Positions 5,327 to 13,586 of a DNA stretch of 18,061 nt are shown piece after piece. Origin of the DNA: an uncultured Bacteroidales bacterium (GTDB lineage: Bacteria; Bacteroidota; Bacteroidia; Bacteroidales; UBA3663). The notes below the pieces were generated by a model that was given only the letters and a program-made list of their open reading frames with translations, ran no database searches and was not told the origin of the DNA. Position numbers and translations under genes: made by a program. The stretch is from contig CALBPV010000072.1 in the NCBI GenBank assembly GCA_937899265.1, positions 1-18,061 on the forward strand, written 5' to 3'. How positions within the stretch are numbered: the stretch's first letter is position 1; the number at the start of each line of letters is the position of its first letter.

Positions 5327-7359
5327 TTCGTGAGGGGTGAATAGTCGCGGCTGTAGCGGAGCATCTGTTCAACATAGCCTTCGCCGTACTTTACCTTGAC
5401 ATCGGAAATCTCGCCGGACGCATCCCTGACGAGTTCGTAGCGGGGATTGACGAAACCTTTGTAGGGAGCGATGTTGAGGGCCTGATAGCGGGCGAGAATT
5501 TCACTGTGGAGTTCGGGGTCGATTTTCACGCCGTAATTCTCCACCAGCTTGCGACCGGCTTCGAAATCGCCTTCCGACTTGATGCGCTGCACTTCGGCAA
5601 GCAACTGTCCGAAGAGTCCGCGAAGCTTATCGTAGTCGTTGACTTTGATATAGGTTTTGTCGTCGCGTTTCTCCATCGTCACTACGCCTTCGTCCTGACC
5701 GTGCTCATAGACCCAGTGGGCAATGAACGCACGGTTACGCATGTGAGCCTCCTCGATGTTGTCGCCGGGTTTGATGCGCACCGTCTGCGTCATCATGCCG
5801 TTCAGCATGTAGGAGTAATACTGAGCCTTGTAGGCTTCGTTGTCGGGCAGGATGCCGAGTTCAACAAGTTTGGGATCGGCGATGTAATAAAGGGCAAAGA
5901 GGTCGGCGCGGCCTTCTTCGAGGGTGGAGCCGTAAGCCTTCAGACAGTCGGGGTCTGTGCCGGGAAGCAGTTGACCCGAGGCGTGCCCCAGACATTCGTG
6001 GAGGTCGGTGTGGACGTTATCGGACAGGTAGCCGTATTTCTTGGCGCGTTCGCGTTCTTCATCGCCCGCATAGAATTCCACGCCGAATCCGTTGCCTTTG
6101 GCGGCCTGGTCGTAGGCGTAGGTGATGTTGTCGATGGTCACCGACTTGGAACCGTGTTCAGCCCTGATCCAGTTGGAGTTGGGAAGGTTGATGCCGATGG
6201 GTGTCGAGGGATAGCTGTCGCCGGCAAGAATGGCTGCGGTGATGACTTTGGCCGTTACGCCCTTCACCACGGGTTTGCGGAAACGGGGATCCACCGGCGA
6301 GTGGTCCTCAAACCACTGGGCATTGTTGGCTATGATGTGGGTGCGAGCCGTGTTGGCCGAATCGAGGAAATTGACCATTCCTTCCCACGAGCCGCGCAGG
6401 CCGAGCGGGTCGCCGTAGCTTTCGATGAAACCGTTGATGAAATCGACTTTCGAGTCGAGGTCTTGAACCCACTCGATGGAATAATCGTCGAAATCGCTGA
6501 GTTTGCCCGATTCGTAGTATCGAATCAGTTTTTCAATGACACTCTTCTGACGCCCGTTCTCTGCGTATGGGAGAGCCAGACGCAGGTTCTCCACAATCTT
6601 GACGATGGCAGCCGCGTAGCCGCCTGTTGTGGTCCAAGGCTGCTCCACGATGTTGCCTTTGCTGTCCTTGACGAGTTTTGAGTTGAGACCGTACATCACG
6701 GGATGATTCTTCGACCCCTTCTTTTTGAGACGTGCATAATAGGCTTCGACTTCGTCTTGGGTAACGCCTTCGTAGAAGTTGCATGCCGAGGTGAGAATCA
6801 AATCTTCGCCGTCGGCCTGGTTGACGCGAACGGGCATATAATCCTTGTCGAACATCACCCGCTGAATCTCGGGGTTGGCCCAGATGTCTTTGGCTTTCTG
6901 TTCCGAGGCGGGGAGGGCTTCCACCTGCGCTTCGAAGAATTCCTTCGAGAATTCGGGATTGAATTTGGCGGTCGAATAGTGGTGATGCAGACCGTTGGCG
7001 AACTCTACCTGCTTGAAGTAGGTCTCAAAGGCTTTCCAGTCGGCACTGTCCCGGTCGCCTTCGAAGTGGGTGTAAACCGACTCAAGGAGTTGGCGCACCC
7101 GGAGGTTGTATTTGCAGTTCTGATCCCACAGGATGTCGCGTCCCCAAAGGGCTGCTTCCTGGAGATAATAGACCAGAGTTTTCTGCTGGAGGGAGAGGTT
7201 GTCGAAACAGGGAACCTCATAGCGTAGCACTTGGATATCGGCGAAACGGTCCAAAGCCCAATCATTGGCAACGGGAGCGGACGTTTCGGGTTTGTCGTTT
7301 TGAGGCGCACAGGCGCTGAGCATCAAAGTTGACATTGCAAGGAGTGATAGTTTATTCAT
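5323..7359 (-). CDS. Dipeptidyl peptidase III-like M49 zinc metallopeptidase, lipoprotein
   Basis: DPP III enzymes remove dipeptides from the N-termini of short peptides. The 678-residue protein is close in size to the Bacteroides type. Zinc-site motif one is HECLGH at residues 454-459, the HExxGH form specific to family M49. Motif two is EEGRAD at 481-486, supplying the third zinc ligand. The N-terminus is a lipoprotein signal with the lipobox LSAC (Cys17), so the enzyme is probably anchored in the periplasm or at the surface, unlike the cytosolic eukaryotic forms. It is the first gene of the operon, with a promoter box at 7455-7462 and a leader carrying octamer repeats. Its stop overlaps the AlkD-like start by ATGA. 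Family members are sometimes mislabelled as dihydrofolate reductase in databases. Confidence 0.93.
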   Translation of the reverse strand: MNKLSLLAMSTLMLSACAPQNDKPETSAPVANDWALDRFADIQVLRYEVPCFDNLSLQQKTLVYYLQEAALWGRDILWDQNCKYNLRVRQLLESVYTHFEGDRDSADWKAFETYFKQVEFANGLHHHYSTAKFNPEFSKEFFEAQVEALPASEQKAKDIWANPEIQRVMFDKDYMPVRVNQADGEDLILTSACNFYEGVTQDEVEAYYARLKKKGSKNHPVMYGLNSKLVKDSKGNIVEQPWTTTGGYAAAIVKIVENLRLALPYAENGRQKSVIEKLIRYYESGKLSDFDDYSIEWVQDLDSKVDFINGFIESYGDPLGLRGSWEGMVNFLDSANTARTHIIANNAQWFEDHSPVDPRFRKPVVKGVTAKVITAAILAGDSYPSTPIGINLPNSNWIRAEHGSKSVTIDNITYAYDQAAKGNGFGVEFYAGDEERERAKKYGYLSDNVHTDLHECLGHASGQLLPGTDPDCLKAYGSTLEEGRADLFALYYIADPKLVELGILPDNEAYKAQYYSYMLNGMMTQTVRIKPGDNIEEAHMRNRAFIAHWVYEHGQDEGVVTMEKRDDKTYIKVNDYDKLRGLFGQLLAEVQRIKSEGDFEAGRKLVENYGVKIDPELHSEILARYQALNIAPYKGFVNPRYELVRDASGEISDVKVKYGEGYVEQMLRYSRDYSPLTK

Positions 7360-7370
7360 TTTTTTTGTTG

Positions 7371-7426
7371 TTATTTCGATATCTCGTTATCTCGATATTT
7401 CGTTATTTCGATATTTCGATATTTCG
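7371..7426. repeat. Seven tandem octamers, consensus WTATYTCG
   Basis: Seven consecutive 8-base units fill 56 bases without interruption: TTATTTCG, ATATCTCG, TTATCTCG, ATATTTCG, TTATTTCG, ATATTTCG and ATATTTCG. The variation is confined to positions 1 and 5. The block lies between the promoter box and the start codon of the M49 peptidase gene, so it would be transcribed as part of that leader. Unit number may vary between strains by slippage. Confidence 0.9.
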
Positions 7427-7454
7427 GGGGCCGGATGGCCGTGCCAAATCGGTG

Positions 7455-7462
7455 CAAAGATA
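7455..7462 (-). promoter_or_regulatory. Bacteroidota -7 promoter box for the M49 peptidase operon
   Basis: The minus strand reads TATCTTTG, a perfect TAnnTTTG box, about 95 bases upstream of the start codon at 7359. A well-spaced -33 TTTG is not present; that region is occupied by the terminator of the preceding operon. The box is convincing, but the full promoter is less so. Confidence 0.6.
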
Positions 7463-7464
7463 AT

Positions 7465-7512
7465 AAAAAAAACTCAAATTCGGGGGTTCTTGGCCCAAGA
7501 ATTTGAGTTTTT
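7465..7512 (-). terminator. Strong intrinsic terminator after the DEAD-box gene
   Basis: A perfect 14-bp inverted repeat pairs 7468-7481 with 7499-7512 around a 17-base loop. On the minus strand it ends in a run of eight T (7472-7465). The stem begins two bases past the DEAD-box stop codon. T residues also flank the plus-strand side, so it might stop transcription in both directions. The downstream promoter box at 7455-7462 abuts it. Confidence 0.93.
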
Positions 7513-7514
7513 GC

Positions 7515-9320
7515 TTACTTTTTGCCTTTTTTGTAGCTGTGAAAGCTCTTTCCGATGTCAAATTTGCGCGCATATTTGGGTTTTCTGCCGGCTTTGTCGC
7601 CGTCGGCGGGGAGTTCGTCGGCCACGGAAACAATGACCTGCCTTCCTTTCCAATCCGCTCCCGTCATGTCTTTCACCACGAAACGGGCATCCCGCTGCGG
7701 CACTTCGAAGAAAGAGAAGTTGGTGAGCAGGTCGATGCGTCCCATTTCGATGCGGTGGTGCACGAGCGAATTCATGAGGGCGATGAGCTGTTTGGGGAAG
7801 AGGCCGTCCCGCTTGCCGAGATTGATGTGAAGTCGGGTGAATCCGGCCTCGGCAGTGTGGGATGTCTTCTCGCGGTCGCTTTGTCCGCTGCGCGATTCGT
7901 ATTTGCTCTCCCGTTTGCGCTTGCCTTCGTGTTCCTCGGGGATGTCGAGGTCGGCAGTGTCTTTGTAGTATTCAATCATGCGGTTGAATTCGAGCGACAC
8001 GATGCGTTTGATGAGGTCTTCGGTCGAGAGCCACGAGAGTTTCTTGTAGATGGGTTCGAGGAAATGCTGGATTTCGTCTTCTTTGACCTCCACTTTCTCC
8101 AAGCGGTCGGCCAGCGAGAAGAGCTGTTTCTCGGTGATGCGTTCGGCGGTGGGGACCAGTCCTTTCTCGAATTTCCGTCCGATGATCTTTTCGATTTCGG
8201 CGAGACGGCGGCGTTCTTTGATATGGATGATGCAAATCGAAGTGCCCCGTTTGCTGGCACGGCCTGTACGTCCCGAACGGTGGGTATAAACCTCGATGTC
8301 GTCGGGCAGTCCGTAGTTAATGACGTGAGTCAGGTCGTCCACGTCCAAGCCGCGGGCGGCTACGTCGGTGGCAACGAGGAGTTGCAGGTTGCGGTCGCGG
8401 AATTTCTGCATCACGAAGTCACGCTGCTGTTGGGAGAGGTCGCCGTGCAGGGCATCGGCATTGTAGCCGTCGGCCAGAAGTTTGGAGGCTATTTCCTGGG
8501 TATCCTGCCGGGTGCGGCAGAAAATGATGCCGTAGATTGAAGGATAGAAATCGACGATACGTTTCAGGGCTTCGTATTTGTCCTTGGCATGCACCAGGTA
8601 ATAGACGTGCTTCACGTTGGCCGTGCCCTCGTTCTTGTGGCCGATGGTTATCTCCACGGGGTTGTGCATATACTGCCGGGCAATACGGGCTATCTGTTCC
8701 GGCATCGTGGCCGAGAAGAGCATGGTGCGGTGGTTGTCGGGCACTTCTTCCAGGATTCTTTCGATGTCCTCTTGGAATCCCATCGAGAGCATTTCGTCGG
8801 CCTCGTCCAACACCAGTGTGTTGATTCTGTGGAGTTTCACGGCACCGCGTTCGATGAGATCTATCAGCCGTCCGGGGGTGGCTACCACCACGTGGACACC
8901 GCGTCTCAGGGCGCCCGTCTGCGACCCGATGCTCGAACCGCCATAGACGGGAAGAATCGAGATGCCTTTGAGATATTTGGCAAAGTCCTGCAAGTCGCCC
9001 GCTATCTGGAGACAGAGTTCGCGCGTGGGGGCGAGAATGAGGGCTTGGGGTTCGTTGGCTCCGAGGTTGACATTTTGCAGCAGGGGGAGACCGAAGGCAG
9101 CTGTCTTGCCCGTGCCCGTCTGGGCCAGGCCGACCACATCGCGCCCTTCTCCGTCTTGGGTATGGCCGAGAATGACCGGAATCACTTGAGCCTGGATGGG
9201 CATCGGCGTTACGAATCCCATTTCCTCGACGGCTCGCAACAACGGGGGAACAATGCCTAAACTTTCGAAGGCAGGAGTTTCCACAACTGCTGCCGTTTCG
9301 TTTTGATTTTCTGAATTCAT
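7515..9320 (-). CDS. DEAD-box ATP-dependent RNA helicase with DbpA-type RNA-binding domain
   Basis: This 601-residue cytoplasmic RNA helicase is probably involved in ribosome assembly or RNA turnover. The helicase motifs appear in order: the Q-motif region near 18-43, AQTGTGKT (66-73), PTREL (98-102), TPGR (147-150), DEAD (171-174), SAT (202-204), the ARGLD region near 321-325, and HRSGRTGR (346-353). A charged linker follows. Residues about 488-565 then match the DbpA C-terminal RNA-binding fold (FTRLHINLGKRDGLFPKQLI), which in DbpA binds 23S rRNA. The last residues are Lys-rich. CsdA/DeaD or DbpA function is possible; the subfamily is not decided. The start is five bases after the permease gene's stop, making this the last gene of the aroQ-led operon. 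Confidence 0.95.
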   Translation of the reverse strand: MNSENQNETAAVVETPAFESLGIVPPLLRAVEEMGFVTPMPIQAQVIPVILGHTQDGEGRDVVGLAQTGTGKTAAFGLPLLQNVNLGANEPQALILAPTRELCLQIAGDLQDFAKYLKGISILPVYGGSSIGSQTGALRRGVHVVVATPGRLIDLIERGAVKLHRINTLVLDEADEMLSMGFQEDIERILEEVPDNHRTMLFSATMPEQIARIARQYMHNPVEITIGHKNEGTANVKHVYYLVHAKDKYEALKRIVDFYPSIYGIIFCRTRQDTQEIASKLLADGYNADALHGDLSQQQRDFVMQKFRDRNLQLLVATDVAARGLDVDDLTHVINYGLPDDIEVYTHRSGRTGRASKRGTSICIIHIKERRRLAEIEKIIGRKFEKGLVPTAERITEKQLFSLADRLEKVEVKEDEIQHFLEPIYKKLSWLSTEDLIKRIVSLEFNRMIEYYKDTADLDIPEEHEGKRKRESKYESRSGQSDREKTSHTAEAGFTRLHINLGKRDGLFPKQLIALMNSLVHHRIEMGRIDLLTNFSFFEVPQRDARFVVKDMTGADWKGRQVIVSVADELPADGDKAGRKPKYARKFDIGKSFHSYKKGKK

Positions 9321-9325
9321 TGGTT

Positions 9326-10555
9326 TTATTTCTTGATTTTAAGTACAACGACGCTTGTGGCCACGAAACCCACCAGGGCCACGGCCGTCAGCGTCCAAAT
9401 AACATCTGTCCAAATCAGACGGACAGGATATGCATCCACCACATAGGCTCCGCCGTCGCCCAGGGAGAGCAAGCCGAAGTGTTCCTGCAACAGGCAGAGC
9501 ACCATGCCGATGACGATGCCGGCCACAGCACCCGTTCCGGAGATGAATGCGCCCTCCCAAAGGAACACTCTGCGCACAAAGGCATTGTCGGCTCCCAGGT
9601 CGCGCAACGTTTGGGTTTCCTGCTGCTTGTCGATTTGCAGCATCGAGAGGGCTCCGATGATGTTGAACGAAGCGATGAGGAGAATGAAAATGATAATGAG
9701 GAATGTAATCCACTTTTCAATCTGCATGATGCGGAAAGCGTCTTCATGCAGCGCATAACGGTCCATCACCCGGAATCCGGGGAGACGTTCTCCCAGCTTG
9801 CGGGCGGTTGCCCGGGGCGATGCTCCGTCGGCCAGTTTTATTTCGTAGGCCGAGGTGAGCAGCGTGTCGCCCAGCAGATGTCGCACGAAGGGAAGCGGCG
9901 TGATGAGCATTTCGTCGTCGTAAACTGCCTGACGCACTTCGAACAGGGCTTCACACCACAAGCGGCCCTCCCGGAAGGCGTCTTCGGCGTTGAGCAGCGA
10001 GATTTTGCCTTCCCTCACCGGACAAAACACTTCGACGGGGGTGGCAAACCCCGGGGCTGTGCGCAGCTGGTAGGCAATGCCGATACCCGCAATCACGTTG
10101 GCCTGCATCGGGAGATTCGTGTCGTAGGCTCCCAGGATGGTTCGTGCTGTCACCGTGTCTCTCAGGATGATGCTGTCGATGTGGGTCACCGTCCCGTAGT
10201 TCGTATCCACGCCCTTCAGCCGGGCGGGAATCTGCTGGCGGTCGTTGGTGGCCAACACATCTTCGGTGAGCGTGGCCGACAGGGTCTCCACTCCCTCGGT
10301 GCCGAGGATGATGTCACGGAGCGATTCCGTGTCGCTGAACGTTTTTCCCTCGCAGGGCACCAGTGTCAGGTCGGCATCGAATTCCGAACAGAGATCGGCC
10401 ACCAGTGCTTCGAATCCGTTATAGACCGACAGCGCACAAATCATGGCTGCCGCAATCACAGCGACACCCAGTGCTGCCACCACAGTGATGGCATTGATGG
10501 CCGTGTGACTCTTGGCAGAAAAGAGATAGCGCAGGGCGAGGATTCTGCTCAGCAT
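9326..10555 (-). CDS. LolC/LolE-like ABC transporter permease (FtsX/MacB fold)
   Basis: This 409-residue inner-membrane protein has the four-helix layout of lipoprotein-releasing permeases. One N-terminal helix (about residues 19-45) is followed by a periplasmic domain of about 230 residues. Three C-terminal helices follow, in WITFLIIIFILLIASFNIIG, the stretch around GAVAGIVIGMVLCLL, and VIWTLTAVALVGFVATSVVV. By family it would extract lipoproteins from the inner membrane for passage to the outer membrane, working with an ATPase such as LolD, which is not encoded nearby. The start codon shares one base with the rbfA stop (TAATG). Cell-division FtsX and other exporters share the fold, so the substrate is inferred. 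Confidence 0.85.
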   Translation of the reverse strand: MLSRILALRYLFSAKSHTAINAITVVAALGVAVIAAAMICALSVYNGFEALVADLCSEFDADLTLVPCEGKTFSDTESLRDIILGTEGVETLSATLTEDVLATNDRQQIPARLKGVDTNYGTVTHIDSIILRDTVTARTILGAYDTNLPMQANVIAGIGIAYQLRTAPGFATPVEVFCPVREGKISLLNAEDAFREGRLWCEALFEVRQAVYDDEMLITPLPFVRHLLGDTLLTSAYEIKLADGASPRATARKLGERLPGFRVMDRYALHEDAFRIMQIEKWITFLIIIFILLIASFNIIGALSMLQIDKQQETQTLRDLGADNAFVRRVFLWEGAFISGTGAVAGIVIGMVLCLLQEHFGLLSLGDGGAYVVDAYPVRLIWTDVIWTLTAVALVGFVATSVVVLKIKK

Positions 10556-10890
10556 TATTTTTTCAGCAGTTGGTCGATGCGTTCCAGGTAGTCGAGCGAG
10601 TCGTCAATGATGAACCTCAGTTCGGGCATCACACGCAGTTGGTATCTTACCTTTTGGGCAAGAGAGAAGCGTATCTTCGACTGCTGTTCGTTCACGTTGT
10701 CGATGATTTCCTTGCCCCGTTCTGAGGGGAATACGCTGAGGAATACCTTGGCCATACTCAGGTCGGGTGATGTGCGTACAGCACTCACGCTCACAATGAG
10801 TCCCTGCGTCTTGGCCGTTTCCTGGCGCAGTATTTCGCCCAGCTCCTTCTGGAGGAGGCGATTCACTTTGTCGAGTCTTGTATTGTCCAT
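10555..10890 (-). CDS. rbfA: Ribosome-binding factor A
   Basis: RbfA is a small KH-fold protein that binds the immature 30S subunit and aids 16S rRNA 5'-end maturation, especially in the cold. The 111 residues match the family: the N-terminal helix RLDKVNRLLQKELGEILRQE, the strand IVSVSAVRTSPDLSMAKVFL, and the helix KIRFSLAQKVRYQLRVMPEL ahead of FIIDDSLDYLERIDQLL. The ATG at 10890 lies inside the end of the O-methyltransferase gene, a 28-base overlap. No later start keeps the first helix. It is one base from the permease start downstream. Confidence 0.95.
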   Translation of the reverse strand: MDNTRLDKVNRLLQKELGEILRQETAKTQGLIVSVSAVRTSPDLSMAKVFLSVFPSERGKEIIDNVNEQQSKIRFSLAQKVRYQLRVMPELRFIIDDSLDYLERIDQLLKK

Positions 10891-11567
10891 TCTTTTTTTC
10901 TGATTAAAGTCAGGCCGTCGCGGAGCGGAAGTATCACCGTCTCCACCCGGTCATCTGCAGCCACCATGTCGTTGAAGGCGAGAATGCCCTGGGTTTGGGT
11001 GTCGCTTGGTTTCACGGGCTGAACCACCTTGCCGCCCCAGAGGGTGTTGTCGGCCACGATGAGTCCGCCGGGTCGCATCAGTTCTATTACCTTATTATAA
11101 TATAAAGGGTAGAGCCTTTTGTCGGCATCCATGAAGCAGAGGTCGTAACCGGCTTTCAGCACAGGCAGTATTTCGAGGGCGTCACCTATGTGAAGCCGGA
11201 TATATTTTCCCAAGGGGGAACCGGCAAAGACTTCGCGGAGGAAATCCTCCAGCTCGTCGAATATCTCGACGGTGTCTATCTCGGGTGCGTTTCCTGCGCT
11301 GTCGGGGGTCATTCCCTCTGCCAGCGAAAGGGTCGCATAGCCCGAGAAGGTGCCCAATTCCAACACACGGTGGGCATCAGTCAGGCGGCAGAGCATCTTC
11401 AGGAGCCGGCCCTGAAGGTGTCCCGAGCACATTTGGGAATAGGCCAGCCTCAGATTGGTCAGCCGGTGCACTTCCTTCAGGTATTCGGGCTCGGCTTCGA
11501 TGTGCTTCAGGATATATTCATCCATCAGCCTGTCGGCCTCTTCCCATCGCATCACATCGTCGGTCAT
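10863..11567 (-). CDS. SAM-dependent O-methyltransferase (caffeoyl-CoA O-methyltransferase family)
   Basis: This cytoplasmic methyltransferase of about 234 residues transfers a methyl group from S-adenosylmethionine to a hydroxyl. The support is the SAM-binding motif VLELGTFSGYATLSLAEGM and the acidic end of the next strand in DTVEIFDELEDF. The family-typical metal/substrate region LCFMDADKRLYPLYYNKV is also present, followed by RPGGLIVADNTLWGGKV. The start at 11567 shares one base with the pyruvate kinase stop (TGATG), and the longer frame upstream lies inside pyk. The natural substrate is unknown; bacterial members are promiscuous toward catechols, and some methylate tRNA (TrmR type). Its 3' end overlaps rbfA by 28 bases. 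Confidence 0.9.
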   Translation of the reverse strand: MTDDVMRWEEADRLMDEYILKHIEAEPEYLKEVHRLTNLRLAYSQMCSGHLQGRLLKMLCRLTDAHRVLELGTFSGYATLSLAEGMTPDSAGNAPEIDTVEIFDELEDFLREVFAGSPLGKYIRLHIGDALEILPVLKAGYDLCFMDADKRLYPLYYNKVIELMRPGGLIVADNTLWGGKVVQPVKPSDTQTQGILAFNDMVAADDRVETVILPLRDGLTLIRKKEWTIQDSTK

Positions 11568-13033
11568 CAGTCTTCTTCGACGTATCCGTCGCGCGTGTTG
11601 AGGATATGCTCGATGGTGTTGATTTCCATGAATGCCGCCCCTTTGTCGGTCGAGCCGCCCACGTAGGCTATCAGCTCGTCTTTCTTCACTTTCTGGTCTT
11701 CGAGCAGGGTCATCAGGCCGCGGAAGAGGAAGTTGCGTACGTTCTTGTCCTTCTCGCTGCGGATGTACATGGGCTCCACGCCGTAGCTGAGAGCCAGCAA
11801 CCGTGCGGTGAAATGATGATAGCAAAAGGCATAAATCGGCACATGGGCACGATAGGAACAGAGCGTTCTCGACGTGTTGCCCGTGCGGTTGTCGGTCACG
11901 AGGGCTTTCACGCCCAGACTCTCGTGGGCGATGGCTGCATGTTTGCAGAGGTAGCTCGTCACCGAGGGAGACACCTTGCCGAAGTGGGAGGGCATGTGGT
12001 ACTCCTCGCTCTCATACTGTGCCTCGGCCTCGCGGCACACTTTGGCCATCGTCTCGACAGCCTCGCGGGGGTAGGCACCATAGGCCGTCTCGCCGCTCAG
12101 CATCACGGCGTCGGTCTGGGCAAACACGGCGTTGGCGATGTCGGAAATCTCGGCTCTCGTGGGACGCGGGTTCTTTATCATCGTGTGGAGCATCTGTGTG
12201 GCTACTATCACGGGTTTGTTGCGGCGCATACATTTGCTGATGAGCATTCTCTGGATGCCGGGAATCTTCTCCTGGGGAACCTCGATGCCGAGGTCGCCTC
12301 GGGCCACCATCACACCGTAAGCCACGTCCAGAATCTCGTCGATATTGTCCACACCTTCCTGATTCTCGATTTTGGCGATGATTTTGATGGGGGAATGGTG
12401 GCGGTCCAGTATCTCCTGAATGTCGAGAATGTCCTGCTTGGAGCGTACGAACGAGTGGGCGATGAAGTCTATCTTCTCACTGATGGCGAGGTCGATGTTG
12501 TGGCGGTCCTTCTCGGTGAGCGAGGGCAGTTTGATGCTGACTCCCGGCACATTCACGCTCTTTCTCTGGGCCAGTTCTCCGTGATTCTGTGCTTCGGCCA
12601 GGAGATACTCCGTTCCGTCGCCGGTCTCTTTGCCCGTCACGAGGAAATCTATCTCTCCGTCGTCTATGAGCACGTGAGCTCCCACGGGCACGTCTTTGCA
12701 GAAGTCTTTGTAATTCATTGCAATCACGTCCTGTGTGGTCTTGCGGTCGGGGTCGCCTGTCATCTTCACCTTGTCGCCGGCCTCGAAGGTGAGGTGTGTG
12801 CCTTCGGGTGTGGTCAGCACGGTCGTGCGTATCTCGGGACCCTTCGTGTCGATGAGAATCGGTATCATGTCGCTCACCTCGCGCACGTTCGATATCAACT
12901 TGCGGAGACCTTCGTCGGTGGCGTGGGCTGTGTTCATTCTCACTACGTTGAGGCCTCTCTCATAGAGGTCTCTGATAAAATCGACATCACAGCGGATGTC
13001 GCTGATGGTACATACTATTTTTGTCTTCTTCAT
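11567..13033 (-). CDS. pyk: Pyruvate kinase
   Basis: Pyruvate kinase makes pyruvate and ATP from phosphoenolpyruvate and ADP, the last step of glycolysis. The 488 residues contain the usual barrel motifs: LIDTKGPEIRT, the active-site block IIAKIENQEGVDNIDEIL with the catalytic Lys, VARGDLGIEVP, and the substrate loop ATQMLHTMI followed by PRPTRAEISD and MLSGETAYGAYP. Two canonical motifs differ. CTIGPAS is CTISDIR, and RLNFSHG is RMNTAHA, replacing a Ser known to help bind potassium. The Glu of GPEIRT, typical of potassium-dependent enzymes, is kept. The C-terminal allosteric domain is present. It overlaps aroQ before it (ATGA) and the methyltransferase after it (TGATG). Confidence 0.96.
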   Translation of the reverse strand: MKKTKIVCTISDIRCDVDFIRDLYERGLNVVRMNTAHATDEGLRKLISNVREVSDMIPILIDTKGPEIRTTVLTTPEGTHLTFEAGDKVKMTGDPDRKTTQDVIAMNYKDFCKDVPVGAHVLIDDGEIDFLVTGKETGDGTEYLLAEAQNHGELAQRKSVNVPGVSIKLPSLTEKDRHNIDLAISEKIDFIAHSFVRSKQDILDIQEILDRHHSPIKIIAKIENQEGVDNIDEILDVAYGVMVARGDLGIEVPQEKIPGIQRMLISKCMRRNKPVIVATQMLHTMIKNPRPTRAEISDIANAVFAQTDAVMLSGETAYGAYPREAVETMAKVCREAEAQYESEEYHMPSHFGKVSPSVTSYLCKHAAIAHESLGVKALVTDNRTGNTSRTLCSYRAHVPIYAFCYHHFTARLLALSYGVEPMYIRSEKDKNVRNFLFRGLMTLLEDQKVKKDELIAYVGGSTDKGAAFMEINTIEHILNTRDGYVEED

Positions 13034-13458
13034 AATTTCTTCAAAATGCTTTCTACGGCCAAACGGTAGCTTTCCAGCCCGAATCCGATGATGATTCCGC
13101 TGGCGGCGGGGGAGAGGTGGGAATGGTGACGGAACTCCTCGCGCTGATGCACGTTCGAGATGTGAACTTCAATCACGGGAGTTCGGATGGCACGGATGGC
13201 ATCGGCAATGGCCACCGAGGTGTGGGTGTAGGCTCCGGCGTTCAGCACGATGCCGTCAGCCTCGCCGAAACCCGCGCTGTGCAGGCGGTCGATGATGTCG
13301 CCTTCGTGGTTGCTTTGGTAGTAGTCGATTTCCGCCTCGGGATAAGCTTCACGCAGTTTCTCCAAGTAGGTTTCGAACGTACTCGACCCGTATATGCCCG
13401 GTTCTCTTTTGCCCAACAAGTTCAGGTTGGGACCGTTAATAATCAAAATTTTTTTCAT
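13030..13458 (-). CDS. aroQ: Type II 3-dehydroquinate dehydratase
   Basis: AroQ converts 3-dehydroquinate to 3-dehydroshikimate in the shikimate pathway. The 142-residue protein has normal type II length and motifs: INGPNLNLLGKREPGIYG with the catalytic Tyr, NHEGDIIDRLH, NAGAYTHTS, and EVHISNVHQREEFRHHS with the catalytic His and substrate-binding residues. ATG 13458 is chosen because the family starts there; the longer frame to 13542 crosses the promoter. It leads a six-gene operon and its stop overlaps pyk by ATGA. Confidence 0.97.
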   Translation of the reverse strand: MKKILIINGPNLNLLGKREPGIYGSSTFETYLEKLREAYPEAEIDYYQSNHEGDIIDRLHSAGFGEADGIVLNAGAYTHTSVAIADAIRAIRTPVIEVHISNVHQREEFRHHSHLSPAASGIIIGFGLESYRLAVESILKKL

Positions 13459-13478
13459 TTTTCTATAGAAATTTGGTG

Positions 13479-13486
13479 CAAAGATA
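13479..13486 (-). promoter_or_regulatory. Bacteroidota -7 promoter box for the aroQ-pyk operon
   Basis: The minus strand reads TATCTTTG, a perfect TAnnTTTG box about 20 bases before the aroQ start, giving a short leader of roughly 15 bases. The -33 region is T-rich (TTTTT at 13505-13501) but lacks a well-placed TTTG. It diverges from the xerD promoter about 65 bases away. Confidence 0.65.
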
Positions 13487-13549
13487 GCACTTTTTTGTCG
13501 AAAAATGGGTAATAATTCGTCCATAAACGACATTTTCTGCACAAAAGTC

Positions 13550-13580
13550 TTTGTAATGTGCCGAAAAAGCCTTATCTTTG
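13550..13580 (+). promoter_or_regulatory. Bacteroidota promoter of xerD, close to the start codon
   Basis: TTTG at 13550-13553, exactly 19 bases of spacer, then TATCTTTG at 13573-13580 match the full consensus for this phylum. Initiation would fall about 5-7 bases past the -7 box, at 13585-13587, which coincides with the xerD ATG at 13587. The mRNA is therefore expected to have no or almost no leader. Confidence 0.8.
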
Positions 13581-13586
13581 CCCCCG

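Noticed and set aside
11285..13069. A 594-codon plus-strand open frame opposite pyk and the methyltransferase
   Set aside because: It is antisense to two clearly conserved genes, its product shows no recognisable family, and such long shadow frames are expected in this codon-biased DNA. The same reasoning removes the plus-strand frames at 9320-10591, 7503-8540, 5506-6681 and 2922-3743, and the minus-strand frame at 13572-14459.
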